A stretch of DNA of 40,623 bases from Anaerolineales bacterium (lineage in GTDB: Bacteria; Chloroflexota; Anaerolineae; Anaerolineales; Villigracilaceae), in assembly GCA_016789225.1 (NCBI GenBank), contig JAEURI010000114.1, forward strand, positions 1 to 40,623, in the 5' to 3' direction. The translations under genes were made by a program, and so were the position numbers. The notes under the pieces were generated by a model that saw nothing but the letters and a program-made list of their open reading frames with translations, did no database searches and had not been told where the DNA came from. Every line of letters starts with the position of its first letter. The stretch's first letter is position 1. Positions 8,211 to 17,102 of this stretch are shown here, piece after piece.

Positions 8211-8226
8211 AATGGAGGCTAAACTT

Positions 8227-9264
8227 ATGGACACACTAAAGGTTGGGGTCATCGGGTATGGATATTGGGGGCCAAACCTGACCCGTAATTTCTTCGAACT
8301 GCCGTCCTCGGAACTCGTTGCCATTGCTGATGTCAAGGAGGACCGCCTACGGCGAGCCCACTCGCTCTATCCGAATATTGTCCTCACCAAGAATTACAGG
8401 GACTTTTTCGAGATGGACGTGGATGCCGTGGTCATTTCCGTGCCGCCTGCACTGCACTATTCGATTGCCAGGGAATGCCTGGAGCACGATATGCATGTAT
8501 TGGTGGAAAAACCCATCACTCTGAAAAGCCGGGATGCCCAGGAATTGATCAATCTTGCCGAGGCAAAAGGCCTGACCCTGATGGTGGGGCATACCTTCGA
8601 ATATAACTCCGCAGTGGTGGAACTTAAAAAATACATCGACAGCGGTGAATTGGGGGATATCCATTATATCGATACGGCCAGGCTGAATCTCGGTTTGTTC
8701 CAACGTGATTCGAACGTCCTTTGGGATCTGGCTCCGCATGATATTTCCATTTTGCTTTATTTGCTGGGGGAAAACCCGGTTTCGGTCAGCGCCCAGGGAA
8801 TGCCCTGCGTCTTCGATGAAATTGTGGATGTGGCGTATATGAGTCTGGTCTTTCCGAACAAGATTCCTGCGTTCATCCATGTATCCTGGCTCGACCCCTG
8901 CAAGGTGCGGCGTGTGACGATAGTGGGGAGCAAGAAGATGATCGTATATAACGACCTGGAGAACGAAAAGAAGCTGACGATCTACGACAAGGGTGTAGAG
9001 GCTCCGGAATATACGAACGGGTTCGGCGAATTTCAATGTAACTACCGTTCGGGTGACATCCTTATCCCCAATGTCCGCTTTATCGAACCGCTGCGCCAGG
9101 AATGCCAGCATTTTCTGGACAGCATCAATAACCATACAAAGCCATGCAGCAGCGGCTACGACGGCTTGAGTGTGGTTCGGATTCTTGAAGCGGCCGAGCA
9201 TTCGATGATGAATGGCTCGACCCGGGAGGAGATCACATGGGAACCCCAGAATATTCCCGCATAG
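8227..9264 (+). CDS. Gfo/Idh/MocA family NAD-dependent sugar-nucleotide dehydrogenase
   Basis: A 345-residue oxidoreductase. The Rossmann motif VIGYGYWG is at residues 8-15, the conserved EKP at 94-96 (VLVEKPITL), and the catalytic-type His171 in WDLAPHDIS. The ATG at 8227 is preferred because GGAGG stands about ten bases before it and the reading then begins right at the Rossmann strand; GTG 8185 would add an unlikely leader. Followed by an N-acetyltransferase and a DegT aminotransferase, it matches the WbpB/WlbA step, which oxidises C3 of a UDP-N-acetyl sugar (or its uronic acid) before transamination. This role is inferred from gene order. The 3' end overlaps the next gene by 28 bases. Confidence 0.88.
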   Translation: MDTLKVGVIGYGYWGPNLTRNFFELPSSELVAIADVKEDRLRRAHSLYPNIVLTKNYRDFFEMDVDAVVISVPPALHYSIARECLEHDMHVLVEKPITLKSRDAQELINLAEAKGLTLMVGHTFEYNSAVVELKKYIDSGELGDIHYIDTARLNLGLFQRDSNVLWDLAPHDISILLYLLGENPVSVSAQGMPCVFDEIVDVAYMSLVFPNKIPAFIHVSWLDPCKVRRVTIVGSKKMIVYNDLENEKKLTIYDKGVEAPEYTNGFGEFQCNYRSGDILIPNVRFIEPLRQECQHFLDSINNHTKPCSSGYDGLSVVRILEAAEHSMMNGSTREEITWEPQNIPA

Positions 9265-9722
9265 CGCCGGATGTAAAACTTGGCAAAGATGTAAAGATCT
9301 ATGCCTTTGTAAACCTTTATGGCTGTGAGATCGACGATGAAAGCCGGATCGGAACCTTCGTCGAGATCCAGAAGGGCGCAAAAATTGGAAAACACGTCAA
9401 GGTCTCCAGTCATTCGTTCATTTGCGAGGGAGTAACGATTGAGGACGAGGTTTTCATCGGGCATGGTGTGATGTTTATCAATGATAAATATCCGCGTTCC
9501 ACCACTGAGGATGGCTCCCTTCAATCCGAAGCGGACTGGACTTGTATTCCAACCCTGATCAAGAAACGGGCTTCCATTGGAAGCAACGCCACCATATTGT
9601 GCGGCGTAACGATAGGCGAGGGGGCGCTCGTGGGGGCGGGCAGCGTGGTGACACACGACGTCCCGGCGGGTGCAGTTGTGGCGGGCAATCCCGCCCATTT
9701 CATCACAGTAAAAGAACCGTAA
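9237..9722 (+). CDS. left-handed beta-helix N-acetyltransferase (sugar O/N-acetylation)
   Basis: A 161-residue hexapeptide-repeat acyltransferase. Many imperfect [LIV]GxxxxI turns are visible ([39 protein letters not shown], and [21 protein letters not shown] further on), forming the left-handed helix. The C-terminus GNPAHFI is typical of WbpD/PglD-like and NodL-like enzymes. It starts inside the end of the dehydrogenase gene with an excellent site (GGGAGGAG, about six bases before ATG 9237). The probable role is acetylation of the 3-amino group made by the next gene's product, giving a di-acetamido sugar nucleotide. Confidence 0.9.
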   Translation: MGTPEYSRIAPDVKLGKDVKIYAFVNLYGCEIDDESRIGTFVEIQKGAKIGKHVKVSSHSFICEGVTIEDEVFIGHGVMFINDKYPRSTTEDGSLQSEADWTCIPTLIKKRASIGSNATILCGVTIGEGALVGAGSVVTHDVPAGAVVAGNPAHFITVKEP

Positions 9723-9733
9723 AGTGAGGAACC

Positions 9734-10840
9734 ATGAACATCCCATTGATTGAACTTTCGACCCAACATAAGCGTCTCCGCGAGGAGATCAACAATGTCA
9801 TTCAGGGGGTTTTGGACCGGGGCGATTTCATCCTCGGTCAGGACGTTGCAAAACTCGAAGAGGAATTTGCGGCCTATTGCGGAGTCAAATATGCCGTTGG
9901 CGTGGATAGCGGACTCTCTGCACTGGAATTGAGCCTTCGGGCGCTCGGCATCGGACCTGGTCACGAAGTCATCGTGCCTGCACATACTTTCACGGCGACC
10001 GCTGCTGCGGTTTCCTTTGCCGGGGCAACCCCCGTATTTGTGGACGTGGACCCCGAAACCTGGAATATCGATCCGGCAAAAGTGGAAGAGGCCATCACTC
10101 CGCACACCAGGGCCATCCTTCCCGTCCATCTCTATGGCCTGCCGGTGGATATGCATATGATCCTCGGCATCGCAGAAAAATATAAGTTGCTTGTAGTTGA
10201 GGACGGATGCCAGGCGCATGGCGCGGTCTATAAAGGACATCACGTTGGAAGCTTTGGAAATGCCGCCGGTTTCAGCTTCTACCCGACCAAAAACCTGGGC
10301 GCATGCGGTGATGCGGGCATGGTCACCACCAACGATCCACAGGTCGCTGAAACCATTCGTGCTCTGCGCAATTGCGGGCAGCGGATGAAGAATGTGCATG
10401 AGTTGGAACCATTCAATCACCGCCTCGATAACCTCCAGGCTGCGATTCTGCGCGTCAAGCTCCATTACCTGGATGAGTGGATCGCATCGCGCCGGAGACT
10501 GGCTGCTATTTACAACAAGCTGTTGACTGGCTCAAACGTAGCCATCCCTGCCGAGCCGCTTGGTTATCAGCATGTGTATCACCTGTATGTCATCCGCTCA
10601 CAGGAACGGGATGCCTTGCAAGCCCGACTAAAGGAGCGTGGCATTGGCACAGCCGTCCATTACCCGACACCTGTTCACCTTCAACCGTTCTATGCAAAGG
10701 GCGAGGATCGGCGTGGACAATTCCCCGTCACGGAAAGAATCTGCAATGAGATTCTCTCTCTGCCCATGTACCCGGAATTGACCGAGGAACAGGTGGAGAT
10801 CGTAGCCTCCGAGATCACACATACGCCGGTACCCACTTAA
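9734..10840 (+). CDS. DegT/DnrJ/EryC1/StrS family PLP-dependent sugar aminotransferase
   Basis: A 368-residue fold-type I aminotransferase acting on keto-sugar nucleotides. The PLP lysine is Lys186 in [15 protein letters not shown], and the ring-binding Asp157 is in [10 protein letters not shown]. The N-terminal [21 protein letters not shown] segment is typical of the family. Length is normal. The ribosome binding site GTGAGGAA precedes the ATG by four bases, and the gap after the acetyltransferase is 11 bases. With the two genes before it, it fits the WbpB-WbpD-WbpE set of UDP-2,3-diacetamido sugar synthesis. No UDP-sugar 6-dehydrogenase (WbpA) is in the window, so a uronic acid product is not shown. 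Confidence 0.93.
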   Translation: MNIPLIELSTQHKRLREEINNVIQGVLDRGDFILGQDVAKLEEEFAAYCGVKYAVGVDSGLSALELSLRALGIGPGHEVIVPAHTFTATAAAVSFAGATPVFVDVDPETWNIDPAKVEEAITPHTRAILPVHLYGLPVDMHMILGIAEKYKLLVVEDGCQAHGAVYKGHHVGSFGNAAGFSFYPTKNLGACGDAGMVTTNDPQVAETIRALRNCGQRMKNVHELEPFNHRLDNLQAAILRVKLHYLDEWIASRRRLAAIYNKLLTGSNVAIPAEPLGYQHVYHLYVIRSQERDALQARLKERGIGTAVHYPTPVHLQPFYAKGEDRRGQFPVTERICNEILSLPMYPELTEEQVEIVASEITHTPVPT

Positions 10841-10895
10841 GGGAAGGTAGAAGATATCGCGCGAATGTGACCGATAGTCTTTCATCGTATTTCAT

Positions 10896-10963
10896 CCTGG
10901 AAGTTTTGCATGATGTCTGCTCTTCCGTAATGGAACATCCCAGGTAAATGCAAAACTTCCGGG
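10896..10963 (+). promoter_or_regulatory. long inverted repeat in the leader of the Wzz/kinase gene
   Basis: CCTGGAAGTTTTGCAT (10896-10911) can pair with ATGCAAAACTTCCGGG (10948-10963) over 16 positions with one G-T wobble. Inside it GATGT (10912) pairs with ACATC (10935-10939), leaving a one-sided bulge. The stem ends 12 bases before the ATG at 10976. It could be an RNA regulatory element or an attenuator. There is no T-run, so it is not a standard terminator. Confidence 0.55.
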
Positions 10964-10975
10964 AAAGGCAAGCTC

Positions 10976-12742
10976 ATGGAATTAAAAACCTACTTCACCA
11001 TCCTGGCCAGGCGCTGGCAGGTCGTCGTTTTGGTCGTGCTCGTTGCCGTTGGGCTGGCTATTTTTGCGAGCAGGTACGTTGACTATGAGGCCGAGACCAG
11101 GCTTCAAGTCATTACCCCAATGGGAGGGTCACTGGGGTACACCTACTATGAAACCACATTCGCCAACCGCCTGATGAACACCTATGCACAAATAGCCACC
11201 AGTAACCAGCTAAAAAGCGAATTGAAAAAGGAACTGGGGCTGGATGTTCTGCCAAACATCACCGTAAAGATCATCCCTGATTCCGAGATCATTCAGATCA
11301 TTGTTGAAAGCCGCGACCCGGCACTTGCCGCAAAAACCGCCAATACACTGGCTGAATTGATCATCAACAGACAGGAAAAAGTAGTGGCAGGCAGCCCCAG
11401 CTCAGAAGAGCTAACCCTGTTGGAAAAACGCAAGGAGGAATTTGAAGTCTCCATTGCTGAAGCTCAACAGGAATACAACGACCTTGTGCAAGGATATTCC
11501 CAAACGACCTCCAAGATCGCCATATTGGAAAGAGCCATGGCCTTGAAAGATGAGGCCTATCAGAACATCCTTGATCAGTATCAGCGTGCCCAGCAGGCGG
11601 GAGCCGTCACACAAGCTAAAACCCTGGGCGAAGAATTGAGCAGCCTCGAGCGGGAAATGGAGGCGTTTGATCAAGAGTATGAAGACCTCTCGGTCGCTTC
11701 CAATACCTATTCGCAGCAGATCCTTATGGCCAGGCAGGTCATTCAGAGCCAGCAAGGGATGTATGCCGACCTTGTTGCGCGTTATGACAATGTTTACAGT
11801 TCTTTGCTTAAGGAGGCACGTTCACAGAATATTCTGATCATAAGTCCGGCTGTTGAAGCGACGGAGCCGATGCTTAGCCCGGTTTTTCTGGCTGTGCTGG
11901 GATTTTTGGGCGGTGTGATCGGTGGTATCGTGGCTGCCTTTGTAGTGGATAACCTGGATACGCGGATATATACCTCTGATCAGGTCGATCTCCTTACGGA
12001 GACACCAGTGCTTGGCGCTTTTCCAAGGCTTAATCGAAAGCAGATGGCCTATCAGGATACTCTTTTTTATGCCCTCCACGGCGATTTTCTGATGTTCAGA
12101 AAAAGGATTATCAAGGTCTTTCAGAATCGACGGATGAAGATCATTCTGGTCTCCAGCCCCAATCCACAGGAAGGCAAATCCACAGTCCTGGCGGGTATAG
12201 CGTCCATCCTGGCTGCGAATCGCTCCAGAGTTTTGCTGGTGGATGCCAATTTATACAAGCCGCATCTTCACAACCTGTACTCCATAACCGAGGGTGGGGA
12301 CATCTACACCTTCCTGAACGATGAGAGTTGCAGAATAGAAGATGTAATCCATAAGAATGTAAAACCTGGCATCGACCTATTGCCTTGCCTATCTGGGGTG
12401 GATGATGCCTCGGAATTTTTCCAATCGGACCGCTTCAAGGTTTTATTCGAGAAGGCCAGCACCTACGATTACATCCTTGTGGATACCTCCGCATTGATGT
12501 TCTCGCCTGAGGCATACAGCCTGACATCCTCCGCAGATGGAGTGCTCGTCGTGGTTCGCAGGGGACGCACAACCAGCGGTGATATTCGCTCTGTCAGCAA
12601 ATACCTTGAAGATATCAGCGGGAAACTATTGGGTTTTGTGATCAATCAGACACCCATGAAACTGGCCTATGCCCATGCAAAGGCCAACCGACCGGGACGT
12701 TTCAGAGTAGACCCTGAAAAAACAATTCCCAGACATTCCTGA
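10976..12742 (+). CDS. Wzz chain-length determinant fused to BY-kinase-like ATPase
   Basis: A 588-residue polysaccharide co-polymerase with an attached cytoplasmic ATPase. The Wzz part has membrane helices at about 14-32 and 303-325, with a periplasm-type coiled-coil loop (about 150-280, rich in Glu, Gln and Lys) between them. The ATPase part has a Walker A of the form SSPNPQEGKST at 393-403 (Lys401), a Walker A' VLLVDANLYKP at 419-429, and a Walker B YILVDT with Asp503. Two features are unusual for a bacterial tyrosine kinase: the second Asp of Walker A' is Asn425, and the C-terminal tail has only one Tyr instead of a Tyr cluster. It probably controls polymer length or export; tyrosine autophosphorylation is doubtful. 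Confidence 0.9.
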   Translation: MELKTYFTILARRWQVVVLVVLVAVGLAIFASRYVDYEAETRLQVITPMGGSLGYTYYETTFANRLMNTYAQIATSNQLKSELKKELGLDVLPNITVKIIPDSEIIQIIVESRDPALAAKTANTLAELIINRQEKVVAGSPSSEELTLLEKRKEEFEVSIAEAQQEYNDLVQGYSQTTSKIAILERAMALKDEAYQNILDQYQRAQQAGAVTQAKTLGEELSSLEREMEAFDQEYEDLSVASNTYSQQILMARQVIQSQQGMYADLVARYDNVYSSLLKEARSQNILIISPAVEATEPMLSPVFLAVLGFLGGVIGGIVAAFVVDNLDTRIYTSDQVDLLTETPVLGAFPRLNRKQMAYQDTLFYALHGDFLMFRKRIIKVFQNRRMKIILVSSPNPQEGKSTVLAGIASILAANRSRVLLVDANLYKPHLHNLYSITEGGDIYTFLNDESCRIEDVIHKNVKPGIDLLPCLSGVDDASEFFQSDRFKVLFEKASTYDYILVDTSALMFSPEAYSLTSSADGVLVVVRRGRTTSGDIRSVSKYLEDISGKLLGFVINQTPMKLAYAHAKANRPGRFRVDPEKTIPRHS

Positions 12743-12808
12743 AAAGGAATTGAGAATAGATTAACGCGCAGTGCTTGGACGCAATGAAAACAAAGAAGCG
12801 AACAACGT

Positions 12809-14419
12809 ATGAGTAATGCAACCGTATCAGATACCAGCTCCATCACAAGACCTGCCTCCAGGGCAATGTTCGGGGGGATTTTAGCCCTGGCCGGCGGCCT
12901 GGTCAGCAACATCATTGTCGCTTACATCTATGGCGCAGGCTCCAGCATGGATGCCTACCTGACCGCACTCGTGATTCCATCCTACATCCAGATTGTTTTT
13001 TTCAGTAGTCTGGCCTTTGTAGTTATCCCAGTTTTTATCGAGGCCGAATCCAGGAAGCAGAACGAGGATGCCTGGGCCCTGGTAGGCACGTTTTTCTGGA
13101 TCACGACGTCCATCTTGTTGCTGATCTCGGTCATGGGGTTCGTCTTTTCACGACAGATCATTGAGATTGTCGCACCTGGATTTCAGAATCAAAAGGCGCT
13201 GCTGGCATCTCACATGCTGGCTGTTTTGATCTTCTCCACACCCTTTACGGGGCTGAGCATTCTTACGGTGGGAATTCAAAATGCACGGCATCATTTTTTC
13301 TGGCCCTCGGTTGCCCCAGCCTTTGGGTTTCTCGTAAACATAATCACCCTGCTGGTGCTTTCAAGGTTTGTCGGCCCTATGACTCTGTGTTGGGGGTATC
13401 TCTTATCCACTGTGACGCAAGCTGGCTTTAGCATCGTTCCGGTTGTCTCTCACGGCTGGAAAAAACTTCTGCCATTAACAGACGAACGGGTCAGGAATAT
13501 CGGCAAGGCCATGATGCCATTGATCCTGTTTGGATTATTTACCTGTATTTCTCCGGTAGCCATACGCTATTTCTCCTCCGGCCTGCCGGATGGACAGATC
13601 GCCTACATGGGGTATGCGAACAAAATATCCAATATTTTTGTGGTCTTTCTCGCATCGGGCATTGCTGCTTCGATCTTCCCTTCCATGGCGAGAGCATACG
13701 CACAGGATGGCGTGCTCGGCCTTTCAAAGAAAAATTATTTTGGTCTGCGCCTATCCTTTGCGGTGGCGCTTCCTGCGATCATGGTTGTTGCCGCGGTTGC
13801 CATTCCTCTCATTCGCGTGTTTTTTGAGCGAGGCGAGTTCACCGAGGCTGATACAGTAGGGGTTAGCCGAATTCTCTTTGCCTTCCTTGTGGGGGATGTG
13901 TTGATCCGCATGGTTGGCAATATCTTCGAAAGGGGATTTTATACGCTCAAGAACACAGTCACGCCGCCATTAGTCAGTTCTATTTTTGTGATTCTGTTCA
14001 TTGCCACCGCGCAATTCATTGTCGCCGAATGGGGATACGTGGGATTGGTCTGGGCGAATGTCACACGTCAGGGCTTGGATGTCATTACTGCCGGGGTTTT
14101 ACTCTTCCGCAAATTCCCGAAGGATGAGAGCGAACACCTGACCGGAAGCATTCTCGGATATCTCCTCGCCGCCTGCGCCTCCTTTCTATGTGGACGGCTG
14201 GTTCTATCAGTCCTGGCTTTTTTCCCCGCCTTTGCCCAACTCCTCCTTGGCGGTCTCTCTAGCGGCGTGGCATATCTCCTCCTCCTCTACTTCATCGACA
14301 GGCCAATGTTGACCGCCATATTTGAATTATTCGACATTCGTTCCTTCCTGGGGAAATTCCAGATCGGCATCAACTGGCTGACCCAACGAAAACCCTGGCC
14401 CAATGAAAGGAGCCAGTAA
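12809..14419 (+). CDS. MurJ/MviN-family lipid-linked oligosaccharide flippase
   Basis: A 536-residue polytopic membrane protein of the MOP superfamily with about 14 predicted helices. The N-terminus (SRAMFGGILALAGGLVSNII) and the motif FFERGEFT near residue 340 are hallmarks of MurJ/MviN. In this position, between the chain-length gene and the polymerase gene, it most likely serves as the Wzx of this EPS pathway and turns the undecaprenyl-linked repeat unit across the membrane. A role in peptidoglycan lipid II export cannot be excluded by sequence. The stop codon overlaps the next ATG by one base (TAATG). Confidence 0.88.
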   Translation: MSNATVSDTSSITRPASRAMFGGILALAGGLVSNIIVAYIYGAGSSMDAYLTALVIPSYIQIVFFSSLAFVVIPVFIEAESRKQNEDAWALVGTFFWITTSILLLISVMGFVFSRQIIEIVAPGFQNQKALLASHMLAVLIFSTPFTGLSILTVGIQNARHHFFWPSVAPAFGFLVNIITLLVLSRFVGPMTLCWGYLLSTVTQAGFSIVPVVSHGWKKLLPLTDERVRNIGKAMMPLILFGLFTCISPVAIRYFSSGLPDGQIAYMGYANKISNIFVVFLASGIAASIFPSMARAYAQDGVLGLSKKNYFGLRLSFAVALPAIMVVAAVAIPLIRVFFERGEFTEADTVGVSRILFAFLVGDVLIRMVGNIFERGFYTLKNTVTPPLVSSIFVILFIATAQFIVAEWGYVGLVWANVTRQGLDVITAGVLLFRKFPKDESEHLTGSILGYLLAACASFLCGRLVLSVLAFFPAFAQLLLGGLSSGVAYLLLLYFIDRPMLTAIFELFDIRSFLGKFQIGINWLTQRKPWPNERSQ

Positions 14420-15684
14420 TGAACAAAGCCATAGCTGGTTACGAGTTGTATTTATTCTTTAGTTACCTACCCAGATTTTCGAAAGCCAACCTGAGTTGGT
14501 TGAACTGTGATTTCGATAATGATTTTGGCAGAGGTATTGATAATGAAACTTGGTGGGTCAAAGAAGGGGTGAGGTCTCTTAAGAAAACTTTTGCAGACGA
14601 AGTAGCCTGTACCGACCCAAATGCTGACCATATTGTGCTATTGAGTGGAGGAATGGATTCAAGAGCGATCTTGGGAGGATTGCTTGATAATCTACCCAAA
14701 TCGAGGATTATTGCTGCTACATATGGGATACCAGGTTCATGGGATTGGGAAATTGCAAAAGCAATCGCGAAAAAAAATGGCATCCATCACGAGCTTTTTG
14801 ATATATCAAACGATAGATGGAATGTGGACCAGCTTGTTGCAGCGGCAGTTCGTCTCAAGCATCCCGTAAGTGTTCATCAATCCTATGTACGGCAAAAAGT
14901 TAATAATCATTTCGGGATTAATTGTGTCTACTGGAGTGGATTGGCGGGAGATTCGCTGGCTGGTTCAGACTTGCCCAAGATTCCCAGTCGTAATAAAAGG
15001 GAAGCGATAAGGAGGCATATTAACCTTTATCCCACCCACAATTATAAGGATACTGAATTTCAGGAGGAAGTTATTGATTGGATGTTCGCTGGTTGTCCAT
15101 GGGATCGTTTAGCCAGGGGTAAATATCTCGTTGACCAGCAATTAGACCTAGGTATTCGCCAGAACCTTCTTACACGGCCGATCGTGATCGTGGAAGGTTA
15201 TAAATTTATGACACCGTTTCTAACCCGGTGCTGGACGCATTACATTTCGAATGCTCCCTATAAATGGCTTTTTGGCCTCTATCTGTACAGGAGAGTTATC
15301 CAGGATAGCTATCCTAGGCTGTCAAAATTCCCGTCCACAGCTACTGCTGGTATGTCGCTATTCGCTTCCAAGGGAAGCATTCTTGTCGGTAAGGCCATTG
15401 CAAAAATCAAGCCATATCTCATGCGAAGCGATGTGTATAGGTCGCATCCCAGGACAAATTACATCAACTGGACAGAGGCTCTTCGCCATAAAACTTCTCT
15501 CCATAATATGGTTTACGAAACTCTTCAAGACCTGAAGAAACGGGGAATCTTTGACAACAAGGAATTGGATTCCTGGTGGCAGGATCACCTGACCAGAAAG
15601 ATGGACTACACCACCCTATTGATGAATCTCTCCAGCCTGGAACTCTTGTTCAAGGCCGGGGTAATGAGTCCCAGTGAAGGATAA
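14419..15684 (+). CDS. asparagine-synthase-like ATP-dependent amidating protein without glutaminase domain
   Basis: A 421-residue protein with the PP-loop ATP-pyrophosphatase motif LSGGMDSRA at residues 75-83, as in the synthetase domain of asparagine synthase. The N-terminal class II glutaminase domain is missing: the protein starts with about 65 residues of unknown fold and has no Cys2. An amino group would thus have to come from ammonia or from another amine, as in beta-lactam synthetase-like relatives. The coding bases look more AT-rich than the neighbours, which suggests a separate origin. It is coupled to the flippase (TAATG overlap) and to the polymerase (TAATG overlap). A role in amidating a uronic acid or joining an amino compound in the repeat unit is inference. 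Confidence 0.8.
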   Translation: MNKAIAGYELYLFFSYLPRFSKANLSWLNCDFDNDFGRGIDNETWWVKEGVRSLKKTFADEVACTDPNADHIVLLSGGMDSRAILGGLLDNLPKSRIIAATYGIPGSWDWEIAKAIAKKNGIHHELFDISNDRWNVDQLVAAAVRLKHPVSVHQSYVRQKVNNHFGINCVYWSGLAGDSLAGSDLPKIPSRNKREAIRRHINLYPTHNYKDTEFQEEVIDWMFAGCPWDRLARGKYLVDQQLDLGIRQNLLTRPIVIVEGYKFMTPFLTRCWTHYISNAPYKWLFGLYLYRRVIQDSYPRLSKFPSTATAGMSLFASKGSILVGKAIAKIKPYLMRSDVYRSHPRTNYINWTEALRHKTSLHNMVYETLQDLKKRGIFDNKELDSWWQDHLTRKMDYTTLLMNLSSLELLFKAGVMSPSEG

Positions 15685-17102
15685 TGCATATGGAGTTGGA
15701 ACAGCATTCGGCCTGGCATGAAGCGAAAGGCAGATGGGCCGCGGCAGTCGCGGAAAAGAGGAATTCCTTTGATGTATTCCTGCTCCTGCCCATTCTAGCG
15801 GTGTCCGTCGACCTGTTCACGCCTTATTTGATCTGGATCGGCTTTTTACCTGCTGAACTGCGTTGGGGTTCTCATGCTGCTTTGGCTGCGATGATCCTGG
15901 TTTCTGTATTTCGGATGCTGGTTTATAACCGCATCCCGCTTTCGTTCCTGACGATCTTTTTTGTCTCGGCGTTTTGGTCATTTGTTGCCATCGGCCACGG
16001 GCAGGGATTGGCATCCACGGTCTGGGGCGTGTGGCTTCTATTCCAGTTTCCATTTGCATATCTCTTTATGGTTCTTCAACCCGAACCAACGAAACAATTG
16101 CCGGAATACCTGCGCATGTTTTTTATTTCGATCCTTGGGCTGGAACTCCTTTTTCAACTTGTGCAATTTGCATCGGGGGTGGCCCCAGGCGATGATCTTT
16201 CCGGCCTTTTTGGCAGGAATGGGACCGGGAATTTGGCGCTTTTCGACCTTTTCGCCTGTTGTGTTTTCTTTGGGCATTGGATCATGACCCGGCGCTCACT
16301 CAGCTTGTTGGCTGTATTGTTCATGTCCCTGCTTTCGAGCGTGCTGGGAGAGATGAAGTTGTTCCCAGTAGCTGTGACGGCCATCGGGTTGATGGCGGTT
16401 GTGATCTATGCCTTCAAGTACCGCTCACCAGGGAAGATGCTTGTCTATCTGACCTTGATCATGATCACATTATTTGTGTTTGTTTCCCTTTACAACATGG
16501 TGATTCCTGAAGCGGATGAATCTGACTCTTCATTGCAATCCTACATTACCAACCCGGCAAAGTTAATGAATTATCTTAACCAGGCGCAAAGTTATGCAAA
16601 AGGGGAGGACGTATATACCGATATTGGGCGGGGATATGCGGTACAGCTGGGCTGGAGCTCCTTACAGAGAGATCCGATCACTTTCCTGTTCGGGTATGGG
16701 ATTGGCACACGTAGTGAAAGCCAGGCTCTGGGAACCGCCGGGGTGGCTCTGACGACAGGGTATCTTGGTATGTCTGTGGGCACCAGTTTGCTGGTGATGA
16801 TGCAGGAGATGGGTGTGGTAGGGCTGGCCCTGCTGGCAGGTTTTATTTTTTGGACGCTGTTCACTCTAGCTCGCGATATCCACTATGATTCCGGATCTCC
16901 AGCAACCGGTTTGCGGTATGCGCTGATCCTTTTCTCCATTCTCTGGCCGCTCTGGCTATGGTATGCCGTCACATGGACAATGCGTGTGCCCATGCTTCTC
17001 TATTGGTTCTCGCTCGGTTATGTATTTGCTGAATCTCACCTGACGCGTAATAAACTCATCAGACCGTCTATTTTGAAAAACTTTCCCAGGAGGGGAGTAT
17101 GA
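15684..17102 (+). CDS. O-antigen/EPS polymerase (Wzy-like) integral membrane protein
   Basis: A 472-residue protein with roughly eleven hydrophobic helices and one larger extracytoplasmic loop (about residues 270-330), the pattern of Wzy/WaaL family proteins. Sequence motifs in this family are weak, so the call rests on topology, length and position between the flippase and the glycosyltransferases. An alternative ATG is two codons downstream. The start overlaps the preceding stop by one base, and the end overlaps the next start by four (ATGA). The likely role is to join undecaprenyl-linked repeat units outside the membrane. Confidence 0.75.
   Translation: MHMELEQHSAWHEAKGRWAAAVAEKRNSFDVFLLLPILAVSVDLFTPYLIWIGFLPAELRWGSHAALAAMILVSVFRMLVYNRIPLSFLTIFFVSAFWSFVAIGHGQGLASTVWGVWLLFQFPFAYLFMVLQPEPTKQLPEYLRMFFISILGLELLFQLVQFASGVAPGDDLSGLFGRNGTGNLALFDLFACCVFFGHWIMTRRSLSLLAVLFMSLLSSVLGEMKLFPVAVTAIGLMAVVIYAFKYRSPGKMLVYLTLIMITLFVFVSLYNMVIPEADESDSSLQSYITNPAKLMNYLNQAQSYAKGEDVYTDIGRGYAVQLGWSSLQRDPITFLFGYGIGTRSESQALGTAGVALTTGYLGMSVGTSLLVMMQEMGVVGLALLAGFIFWTLFTLARDIHYDSGSPATGLRYALILFSILWPLWLWYAVTWTMRVPMLLYWFSLGYVFAESHLTRNKLIRPSILKNFPRRGV

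Noticed and set aside
8347..9381. 344-codon open frame on the minus strand across the dehydrogenase gene
   Set aside because: It is fully antisense to a well-supported family protein, has no recognisable motif and is rich in His, Arg and Cys in the way of shadow frames.
9521..10465. 314-codon minus-strand open frame across the acetyltransferase and aminotransferase genes
   Set aside because: Antisense to two strongly supported genes; no domain or ribosome binding site.
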